NCBI GenBank assembly: GCA_964019695.1 | Contig: OZ026519.1 | Coordinates: forward strand, 30,161,213 to 30,225,212 | From: Loripinus fragilis | Taxonomy: Eukaryota; Mollusca; Bivalvia; Lucinida; Lucinidae | Reading direction: 5' to 3' | Length of the DNA: 64,000 bases | Shown here: one piece after another, positions 36,201-48,200 of the stretch | Position numbering within the stretch: position 1 is the stretch's first letter | How the letters are laid out: the number at the start of each line of letters is the position of its first letter | Notes under the pieces: generated by a model | What the model saw: only the letters and a program-made list of their open reading frames with translations | What the model was told of the DNA's origin: nothing | The model's database searches: none | Made by a program: the position numbers and the translations under genes

Positions 36201-39200
36201 ACCAAATGATTATTATGTTGTAATCTGGTAATGGTCAGAATTTCTTTATAACAGCAAATTCACTTTAACGTCAAAGATAGCTTGAAACAAACAGTGTTGT
36301 TATAAAGAGGGTTGACTGTACATTAAAACCTGTCTTATGCGACCACTCAAAAAAAAGACCCAAAATTGGTTTTCAAGACTGATTATGGCTTAATGTCGGT
36401 CAAAAGTATTGCAGAATGCTCCAAGGGAGCATCCTGCAATACTTTCAACCTTCATTAAGCTACCATCTGTCATTAATATCTTTGCTTTGCCTATTTTTGA
36501 TGGCCACTTAAGACAGGTTTCAATGTACATTGCAAATTTAATTCTGTGCACCCCAACCAATTTTTCAAAGAAGGACAGTCATATACATTCATCATATCTA
36601 AAAATAATCAGATATATGTCACAGAAATATATACCCAGCAATATTTTTGTGTGCAAAAGTCTACTGTACATTAGAGATATATTCATAAATGTCTTATCAC
36701 CAAGGAAACTGCGTCAGTCATTGTGTCAAGTTAAAATATAAGAACAACATAAAAAGTCTGCAAGTCTCAAACTCTCAAATCATAAAGGTGGCAGATAGAT
36801 TTTTTTGCGTCATCCAAAACACAAAGACCAATTGTTAGTGAGTCAACAGTAATTTACTGCTCCAAATAGGTAAGAAACACACTCTCCCAGAAACACAGGT
36901 GTAAACATGCATGTATATATACTCAGCGTCAATGAAAATTTACCAGAATCAAAATTTCGATATTTCAGAAAATATATAATACAACATTTTGGCTACTGTT
37001 ACGTTCATGTTTCTGGTCAACGACAAGCTGGTCTGGAGAGATAAATCAGTTACACGACCCCTGGAACTATGGTGCATGTGATGCATGTGCACTGTATATT
37101 TTTCAGTTTTTTGTGAATTTGAAATCATCATTTTCAGGAGACAACAAGCCAGGACATGTCCTAGACATTTTCATTGAAAACGCCACCCAAATGGTTTAGG
37201 TTATCCCATTAAACGTGAAAATTGAGGATCAAACTTTAATGTAGCACCAAAACTTTGCATTTTCCTATACAATGCAATGGAAACTACAGGGGTCCATCAA
37301 GGAATGATATAATGCATCGGGTGTGATGGATACCGTTTTCCATAGTGGTGATGAATGGGACTCTATGCCATAAAATTGAGTGTTGAAGTATCCGCCCTTC
37401 TTCGTTCAGAATGGACGAAATATTGCCCCATGTTAAGTGTATGTGATTTACTGGTAACTTTTCACTGACATATAGTATATATCGAGTGGTGCCAGATTTT
37501 GGTCTAAAACATAATTTACTCTCACAGTTTAGCTCTTATGGGAAGGTTTGCACTAGCTAGCATGCAAGGATCAAGAAAGTTTTGTCAGAGGGGGTCCAAA
37601 TTTGATAATGTTTTTTTTTTAGTTCATGGTGGGAATAGAGGATCCAAATGTCATCATCGGCCCGCCAGCAAAACGCCATTGAAATGGCGTTTCGCTGGCG
37701 AGTAGATGATGGCCCAACATTGAATGCTGGCTTGGTAGCTTTGTGATTTTTCCGGGGATCCAGACCAGTATTGCAAAGAAACCCTATATTTTTGTGATTT
37801 TCAGGGGCGTACGGACCCCTTGTCCCCCCCCCCCCCCCTCTGGATCCGCCCATGAGCTAGTGTTATAATTGAACTGTGCTGGATGATTATAAAGTTTACC
37901 TGCAAGCTGTTTCCTTAGTTTTGTTACTGGACCAACATTACAATCTATTGTAGCGTAGGAGTGTGGAATTGTTGTCTGAAAATAAGCCACAAAAACAGCT
38001 GTCTAACAAAATGTATCTGTACTGGGCACATAATGTTTCTCAGAAAAAAGGAAAAACATATCAGGCCTTTAGTTAAGAGTGTGTACCAAACTACTCATTT
38101 TCTTATTTCTCAACCAAAACATACGTTGTGGGTACTCAAAAGAACTGTCTCAACGAGACAGTTCTTTTGAGCATCCAAAACATATCCTAAAACTGATGGA
38201 TAAGAAAATATTTACAATTTTACGCTCAAATATTTTGTTTACCCAAACATGTGAACATACCCTACTTATCTAGAGCTGTTTAAGCCTAATGGAAATTCCT
38301 ACTCTTATGAAATGGACCAGTCTTTTTCTGTTTTAAGTGTTGTTGGGTGGCAGTTTTAATTTTTATTCATTTTCTAATAGAACAGCCTATAAGCAAACAC
38401 TGGAGACCCTGATCAGACGCCACCTTTTTGACAACTGATGTGAGCATGCACCGTTTGCCTACGTCCCACAAAAAGGACACTAGACTTATATGGATTAAGG
38501 TGTTATTTAATACTGTTGGCCATTTTATTCAGTGGAAGAGAACCACTTTTGTCATTTTTTTCTATTTCTAGCTCTGGCAGCCATTATTTCAGGGATTGGT
38601 GCCATAGATGTCGCATCTCAGCGTATTCAGGATTTACTGGAAGTCTTTTTGAGTTTTTTTCAATATAAAATGAGGTATTTAGTGGCAAGCAAGAAAAATA
38701 ATCCATTATTCTTGTGAGGATGGGATAGAAAAATCCGTCCCTCGCGATCAACATTTATCATCACACAGTAAGCTCGTGATGCCGATTGGTGATCCTCGGG
38801 ATGGATTTTTCTGTCCCACCCCCACACTCTTGACGGATTCTTATATTCCAGATCCCTGCACATTTACATCACATGCTTGTTGAGGAGTGAAGATGCAATT
38901 GTAAAATCACAAAATAATCTTGCTAGGTTTCCAACTCTTTTTTTCTTGTAATGCTTGAAAACAAAGGCGAAAAGCTGAAGACAATGTAGACAACCTAACT
39001 AGCCAGGAGGGGTTGAACAAGAAGTTTTTACTTGCATATAATTACTATTCAGTGTGTAATAAGGGTTCGTACAGAAATAGGAAAACAGAATTCCAGGACT
39101 TTTCCAGGACTATTCTAGGACTTTTTTCATTTTTCAAAGACTCAATTTCTTCTCAATTTTGTATAAAACAAAGTGAATGCACTTTTTTCAGCCGGAAACA

Positions 39201-42200
39201 TCGAAGTGGAAGTAGAAAAAAAAAAGGCACACTTGTTTTCTTTGCTTTTCTTTGATTCCGATTCCGGTGATAATAACAGGTACTACCACACAAATTGATT
39301 AGAATAGGAGTCACACCTCACTTTCGATGTGTATCTAGCAACTTGCACTCAATTTTTTGCGATTTTCACATAGTTTTTTTTTGTGCATCCCATAAATCCG
39401 AGAGGACTTGTTGTATTTTATTTTTTTAAGGACTAATTCATATTTTCAAGGATAATTTTACAAAATTCCAGAACAAAATACACTTTTTTTTTCAAATTTC
39501 AGGAGTTACCAGGACCAAGGTCAAATTCAAGGACTTTTTCCAGGTCTGTGTGAACCCTGGTAATGATAAGTTATCTATGAGGCCAGGGAAGGGTTTTAAG
39601 GGACAAAGGGATATTGGCCAAATAAATAAAGGGATATGGGTTACCATGGACCCCCTTCCAGGGCCTCATCTATAAATGAGAATCATAAATAAAAGCTACC
39701 AACCTTAGATTCTGTTAACCTTTTAGCTATAGTAGATCTCATGGCAGTATTAGGTATATCTATAAATTCTTCAGCATCTATCATTGGTAGAGGTGGTGCT
39801 ATGAACACTGGTTCAACTGACTGAGCTGCACCTACTGCTGGTGGAGGAGATGGCTCTGGTACAATGGTCTGATCAACCTTTGGAAGATTCTTTGATGCAA
39901 TGTACTGCAGTACATCTCTGAATAAAAAAACAACAGGCCTGTTCAGAGAAAGTGACAAAAAAATAATTTTCTTATTTCTCAACTAAAATATATGTTGTGG
40001 GTACTCAAAAGAACCGTCTCAATGAGACGGTTCTTTTGAGTACCCAAAACATATGTTTAAAATGATGGGTAAGAAAGCATTTACAATTTTATGCTCAAAC
40101 ATTGTGTTATGTATGAAAATAAATAAATAAAGCCATTCTTTAAAGCTGCATAGTCTGTAACTTTTCATCTTTTAATTTTTGAAATAATGTTTCTATTTTT
40201 CAACAACACAGTAAAAAAACTAAAATTCAGGTATACATTTTACCAATTTCGTAAATCTTTACAAATTATCAGTATCAAAACAACAGCATTTATGTTAAAA
40301 CTTGACTGTCTATAATTATTGGAGGGACACAAATAATTTTAAACATGAGAAAAAACACCTGTTATTATAAGATAATTCACTTTTCCATGCAGTTTTGAGC
40401 TATAGTGAACAGATTTATTGTGAAAACTTAACTTAATTCTGCTTTTGCAAATGATTTAAACAGAAAATAAAATTTTTCGAAAAATGTTCATAGTTGAAGA
40501 GTTAGTCTCTTTAACCTTTTCATTCTGATGGATTTTCACAAACATATTGAAACAATAATTATTATAAGGTTAGTCCATTTTGTGTTTTATGGAATCACAA
40601 GTCAAAATTATGTAAAGATGTAGTTTTACTTGTGTAAAAAAAAAACCTAGATTTTTTAAATATAAGTTGTTGGAAGCGTATATACTTACCCTTTTGTCAG
40701 CCTGTTCTGGGGTCCAGAGCCCTTAATTTCGTTCATATTCACATGATACTCTTCTATTAACTTCCTCACAGAAGGACCAACCCTACAAAAACAAACACTC
40801 AAACAGTCACAACATAACCCTTGATCACCCTTGATAGAAGTAATGGATTGTTTAAAAATATATTACCATTATCAGCACAATTACTACATAGACTGCAATA
40901 CTTTATCAAAAATCTATACCTGTTTTTGTAAAAAAAATGAAAAGTAAAACCTGTCTTAAGCAGGGTTTATCCTAGCCCAAAAGGATGATGGGCCCTTAAA
41001 ATGGGCCAATGGCCCATATCCCATTCAAATACATGCAAATTTCCCAATTTTAATGGGCCATTTGAAATTTTTATGGGCCCTTTGCTAAATTTGATGGGCC
41101 CAAGAACCCTTGATATCCACAATAGAGCATAATTGACATGAGATTTGAATAGCTTGTATATGGGGCCCAGCCAAAAATAAAGTCCATTTTAGCAAAACAG
41201 TAATAGTTTTCTCACAAAATAGATCGGGCCCAACCTAGGATGAACCCTGCTTAAGCCAGTGATTTTATTGAGCCATTTTTGAGGCCGTATATGGGAGTCA
41301 TTCCCAATCCAAAAATGGCCTTTATTTTCCCAATTTCATGTATTTTAGCTCTTATTTTCCCAATTTTAATATCTATTTTCCCAAATGTGTAGGAAAAGGT
41401 AGCTTCCCAAAATCCCAAATAAAATCACTGTAAGCTGCCATTCAAAAAGAAGACCAAAATTGGTGCACCGTTAAACCAATTTAAGCCCTCCAGTAAAATA
41501 TTTTTACTGTCCGTTCCATGGCGGTGCTTCTTTTGTGGAACATTTATGTTATTTCTGTCTTGTTTTGTTATGCTTTCATGCACGTCTGTTTGTTGATGCC
41601 TTGTGGTCACCTCACTGGGAAAGGGCTGAACTCTTGGCTCTCATTTGTGATGTCTAATTGTGACGTTGTCTCTTTCCCCCTGGTATCCTGGGTCAGGTGT
41701 GGTGCTTGATTGTATCGATTCCTGATCTTTGCCCTCTTTCTCACTTTCAAGACCAATTCGAAATTAATGCAGTTCAAACCTAATGCAGAATGCTCCATTT
41801 TTTACGAGCATTCTGCAATACTTTCGACCTTCATTTAGCTAAAATTTGTCATTAATATCTTTGTTTTCTACTTTTGAGTGGCCGCTTAAGAAAGGTTTTA
41901 CTGTAGCTCAATGAATTCTGATGAAGCCAGCTTGATCGGGTTCCACACTGTTTAAAACCAATGCAAAGAATCCTTGAATGTAAAATATTCAACTGCACCA
42001 CTTGATTGCCTGGAAATTTGAAGATAATTTGACAGAGTTCATACAGGCAAGTATGAGTAAAATTCAAGGACTTTTCAAGGACTTCTCCAGCCTCTACAAC
42101 AGTTTTCAAGGACATATAGTCAATGAAAAATACTGATCTAAGTGTTCAAATTCTACTACAAAAATGCTAGACTGAGATTGGAGACTAAGTACTGGAAAAT

Positions 42201-45200
42201 TAGTATAAAATTATTGTGCCTATATTTGGTGCAGCATATGCAGCATCAAATAAAGCACAACAATTTTAAACTGATTTAGGTCTCTTATCAACAGTGCTAA
42301 GTCCTACATAATTTAGTAGAATTCAAGGACTTTTCGAGCTTTTGAGCTATTTTCCAGTACTTTTCAAGGCAGATTTAATTTTCAAGTACTTTTCAAGAAA
42401 GCCCTCTAAATTCAAGTACTTTTCAAGCCTATGCGAACCCTGTTTGACCAGTGTAAACACTTGACTCTTTGCATGCTGGTTAATTTTTAATCATTTTGTC
42501 ATCTGCAGATATCTTTCAAAATTAACTTTTTCAAAAATTCTTTCAGGAACACTATCAGAGTATCAAACGGTTTGGATCTAGATCACAACCTGACCTGGGT
42601 CCAAACGGTTTGCCAAGATTATCAGCAGACAACAAAATTTGCCGCAGGCAGGCAAAGAGTAAACGTGACAACCTTCAAGCATACTCATTTGCTTTTCAGT
42701 GACAGATAAGAGTGCTTAATTAAAAAGTAATTTTATTTCAACCAAATTATGTTATGGTTCCTCGAGAGAACCATCTCAATGAGACGGGTACATTTTAGTA
42801 CCAAAAATGATTGATTAAACTAATGAATAAGGAAATAATCATAATTTTATGCATAAGAATTCTCCTTATCTGAATGAATGGGTATGCATAAGGCCAAATG
42901 AAAAAATAAGTGTGTTTCTGGTAACAGGTCTAAAATTTTAGGTAGGGTAGGCACACATATTTTTTACTAATTTTTTTTCTGGAAAAAAATATAATTTTAA
43001 GCATTTTGAAAGGCATTTTAACTTTTAAATGAATAAAATTATATAGTTTTTCCAGAAAACCTTATAAAAATTCTAGGTTTCACCGGTAGATTTAAGTAGG
43101 GTTGGGCTACCCTAAACACACTTGGCCTAATAGGATGAAAAGCTCACCCTGATTGATGTAGCTGCTCTTCATACAATGGTTCAGATTTTGGCGCGGCTGT
43201 TCCAGTAGTTGTTGTTACCTCCTCATCACTGCTGCTACTACTGCTGCTACCACTGCTGGAGGAGTCTGGGTCAGGCGGTATCTCAACATTTTCCCAGTCA
43301 TCCCCTTCATCAACCATTACTGCTATCATACACCCTACCTTTAATTCAGTTGTGTTTTCTGGTTTCTGTAAGAGTCAATAAACACAATACTTATATACAG
43401 TAAAACCTGCCTTAAGCAGCCACTCAAAGAAGACCAAAAATTGGCCTTCATTACCAACTATCACTTAATGCAGGTCAAAAGTATTGCAGAATGCTCTAAG
43501 AGAGCATTCTGCAATACTTTCAACCTTCATTAAGATACCTTTTGTCGTTAAGACTTTTGTTTTGTCTATTTTTGAGTGGCCGTTTTAGACAGGTTTTACT
43601 GTATAGACAAGGCTGAGAAAAATTGATGGACTTTTTACCCATTCAAGCAGAATAGACTTTCCAATCATTATCTATTTCCAATTTAAGGGGTTGTTGAGTG
43701 TGTTTTTTTCATTTATATTAAATTCTAAGTTTTACTAGAAAATTCTGTAAGCACACAGTGAAGACCCTGATCAGATGCCACATCTTTGAGGATTTTCCTA
43801 TGTTTCTGAAGTTCTGACCAGGGGCATGTTGTCATGATGTTGAATTTGGGAAAATATCATTTGAGTCATCAGAACTGGATAACCTACATTCAGTCTATAA
43901 AGAACTAGATAACCATTTTAAATTGCCAATTTTAAAACCATTATAGATATCAATTGTAATTGCATTAACCCTTATAAAAGCTCATGAATATATATGTCTC
44001 AATGCGTCAATGTAAACATCTTAACTCTGATTTTCATGAAACTTTCACCAAAATGTAAGCTACGAAATTCAAATTAAGAAATTTGCATTAGTAAAATCTC
44101 AGAGAACATCTCTAAAACAGAATAGTTATTCATACAATATTTTAGCCTTAAAGGCAACATATAATGTCAATATTAATTTTCTCCAATATTCAGGTCTGGT
44201 AAGATCAATTCTTGCCTGGAAGAAAAGCTTAAATCTAGCAAACATACAACATAAAGAGGTAAACCGTATCATACCATTTTCAATCCAAATATATCTAAAA
44301 AGTAAAAAAGGAGCACAAGACATGTACAATCTACTAAACAAAACAATAGACATCTCGTCCGGCAAAATCTCTTGGACTAAAAAATATAAATTTGAAGAAG
44401 ACGAGTGGAGGAAAATATTTTCTGGCCCATTTAAAATCACCAAACACAGTACAGTTCAATGGTTCCAAAGCAGAATTAATCATAAATTTTTAGCAACAAA
44501 CACTTTATTATACAAAATGAAACTAATTGGAGATCCAAAATGCACATTTTGCATCAAAACAGACGAAACTATCGAACATCTTTTATGGGAATGCGAATGT
44601 GTCAAACGATTTTTAAATGAAAGGATTTTATGGCTCATTCAACACGGTATACATATAACATTAAACGAAAAATCATTCATATTAGGAATAGATCCAGATC
44701 AGAAAAGTGATATTAATAAACTAGTTTTTATGGAAATAAAATATTATATATACTACGCAAGATGCAGCAAGAACAACATGAACCTCACAGTGCTACAACA
44801 TAGACTCAAACTTCTATACCAAACATATAAGTACTCGTCCATTTCAACAGGGAAATATGAAAATTTTCAAACAAACTGGCAAAATTACCAGAACTTATTA
44901 CACGCCTACCATACGGTCAGATGCTCAACCTCTGGTTGAGCGAGAAAAACAATTTGAGTGTCTCCCGGTTGAGATTTCGAGGAGCTAAAAAGGAAAACAA
45001 ATGTTGCATGTTCTGTATATTAAAATTAATATTTCTGGTCCTAGGAAGAGAATCAAAAATCAGGGAATGTCATGCAACCTGTTACGGGTCCCTACATTTA
45101 TGGTGTAAATAGGAGGTCAGAGAATTTTCTCCTTTTGATAGATTTACTTTTTGCGTGAGGTAGGTGTACCAGAAGCAGATATGAACGTGTAGAAATTTGT

Positions 45201-48200
45201 GTTGTTTTGGTCTGTGTATTCAATTTTATGATGTGCTCGAGCGTGATATATACAGGCCTGATCAAGATTGAGATTGGCAACTTGAATTCAGATGGTTATT
45301 TTCATCGAGCTTGTGCAATATGAGAAAAATCTTGGTGGAAAGTCCCGGAAAAATATGGTTGAGCATCAGCTAATAAAAAACGATAAGAAAATTTAATAGC
45401 ATCATTTGAATAGTAAGTCGGTATGGGCCCATGTAACAGACTGAATGCGTTATCATGACTATGGGGTGTGAAAAAATGACAAATGATGCTATTAAATTTT
45501 CTTACAATTAACTTTTCTAAAAATGGGAATATTTTCTGGTTGGGAGCTTGTAGTTACATATGCAACTTTCCGAAACAAGGGATGTCCCATACGTAAGGAC
45601 TACAGCAATCAGAGGCAGGCACTGCTTTATTTCAAAAATAAACTGCCATTATATTATGGTCAATAAGTGGGCAGTGATTGACAGCAGTCTATGCACTAGG
45701 ATATATTAATGGCAGTTGAAACGTCCCGTACATAAGAATTTTTTGTCCAGTACATAAGGGTTTTCACAAAGGCACCATTGTTCCAAAAAGGGAGTCTACA
45801 ATAAATTTACACCGGAGTCACTTTACTTGCCATACGCTGTAAATCTTGTATTAGTTTGTACAGCAAAAATAATTATTTTTCTCTTTGTACGAACTATTTA
45901 AAATCATTTTGAGAAAAAATGTCACTGTACGAACTAATAAAATGAAATCTCGATGATCATTAAAAGCATGCAAAATTGAGCAGTTTGAGGGATCTCAGCG
46001 TATATTTTAAGCTTAGTGACATATTATATGTGTCTGATACATGATGAAAGACTGAAACCAAGAAGAGTTTAACAAAGTCACATGAATCCCTGTGCCATCT
46101 CAACAAATTCGTTTTCCACTAAGATTCTATGCCGTGCAAGAGTGGTCACAACATTTATCCCATTTTAAGTCTATGGGGATTTTCCAGAAACTCAAGGGCA
46201 GCTTACTCCACAGTCCAAGGTCCGATCTGGCTGAATTTTAAATCCATCCAAGATTTTATGGGTGTCCTTGTTGCCTGCAAGCATGAAAAAGGTCCAATCA
46301 AAATTAACAACGCTAGAGCAGTCACAACATTATTTATTGATTTTTCAGACGCTCAAGGGCAGCTAACTCCCAAGTCAGTGATGGAATCTTATCGAAATTC
46401 AATCTCATCCAAGCTTTTATGGTTGGTCTTGTTACCTGCAAGAATGAAGGACATCCATCCAAAAATGAAGGCACTAGAGTGGTCACAACATTTCTCCCCT
46501 TAAAAGTCTATGGGGATTTTTCCAGATGCCCAAGGGCAGCTAACTCATAAGTCCCTAGTCAAATCCTGCCGAATTTTATGGCTGTCCTTGTTACCTGCAA
46601 GAAAAAAGAAGAAACAATCAAAAATGATGGAGCTAGAGTGGTCACAAGATTTTCCCCATTATAACCCTATGGGAGCTACCTGTTGCAATGAAAACCAGAG
46701 TTCTGATCCGATCTAGCCAAAAACCTAATGCAGTCAATTCCAGACCCCAAAGATTGGATTACTATCAGCTAGCAGGTCTCATGTTATTCATGTTTGAAAG
46801 TGTAAACGCACAGAGGGACGTACGCTGGCTCGAGTCCCATCCTATAAGCTCCCCCGGATCCTTCGGCTCTGGCTAAAAATTGGGCATATCATGAAAGCAT
46901 GAAAAATTACCCAGCATGCAAAGAGTTAAATGATGACTTACTCAACTCAAATGCATAAGTGCTCAAATCTCGTGAGCTGGACATATATATTATGTTTTAG
47001 TCTGAAGTCGTAATATAGCAATCTATCATGAGACATGAGTACGAGGGTAGGGTAGAAAAATCCGTCCCGAGGATCGCCGTTTGGCATCATGAGGCTTGCC
47101 GAATAATGACAAACGGTGATCACAAGGGACGGATTTTTCTATCCTACCGTCATAGTCATGATAGATTCTTTTTCTTGCTTACCACTGTTTTTATTTATTT
47201 ATTCATTCATTTAAAAATAAGCTTCCAGAAGTCCTTGAATACACTAAGATGCAACTTCACATGATGACGTTACTTGACGTCCTGGGTAAGATAGCATGGG
47301 TAAGATAAGATTTTCTATCCCAGGGTAAAATCTCAGATAGCCTTATCCATTGTGCAAGAATTTTAGGCCCCTGACAATCAGGTTTATGTTGAAATGAGTC
47401 AATGATAGAATGTACCAGAATCTTTGCTAGAATGCCTTCCTCTTCAATATCCATGGTAACCACGGCTTTGTCTGTCTGTACATCACACAACATATCACCG
47501 GGGTTAATAGCATCACCTAAAACAATCAGCAGGTTTAAAACAGCAGGATGCAATATGATGAATTAACTCTTTACCTACAAGTGTTGTCTACTGATAATGT
47601 TTACAAACATTTTGGACCCAGATTAGGCCGGTCAAAAAGTTATGCCTGATCTGGATCCAAACTGTTTGACATACTGATGGTATTCCTGAATGAAGCAAAT
47701 TTATCGAAAAAGTTGATTTAAAAAAAAATCAGCATTTTATCTCATTACCTCAACTTGTTTAATAAATCCTATCATGTAAGATCCTCTGTATAAATTCTAC
47801 AATCTATGGACGGCTACCAAATTGGAGTACAGACCTAATGTTTAGTCTTAGCTCCAATCTCCTTCCATACTTTATGTGTACGAGCAGTATAGGCTTTCAC
47901 GAGACTTTGCAGATACACCTGCATTTGCATTCACCTGCATCAAGAATAGAATAATGGCTCAGGTGTATGTAAGGAGCATTACGCGTAGTACTATGTACCA
48001 AAAAGCTCCATTTTGTTAGCCGAAACTGGTGTATGGAAAATTAGTTCTGTAGCATGTGGGTTCAGCTCTATTAAATTGATTATTCTGATTATCCTAAAAG
48101 ATTAATCAACAGAATAAATGAAGTTCATGTTTTTTTCAATAAAATATCGCTATAGCAATATTTTAATGAAAAAACATAAACTTCATTTAACTTAAGCCGT

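Larger units (their letters stand above)
40942..41905. mobile_element. Family B MITE interrupted three times
   Basis: The left end 'agtaaaacctgtcttaag' and right end 'cttaagaaaggttttactgta' are those of family B. Removing 40958-41252, 41260-41433 and about 41466-41747 rebuilds one normal family B element of roughly 210 bp. Short direct repeats (CTTAAG, TAAGC, AAGACCAA) flank the three inserts. Confidence 0.8.

Noticed and set aside
43209..43403. Plus-strand open frame opposite PDHX exon 4
   Set aside because: It is the antisense of the Ser-rich linker and has no independent support.
46129..46716. Open frames of 124 and 68 codons
   Set aside because: They lie entirely within a 160-178-bp tandem repeat and reflect its periodicity.
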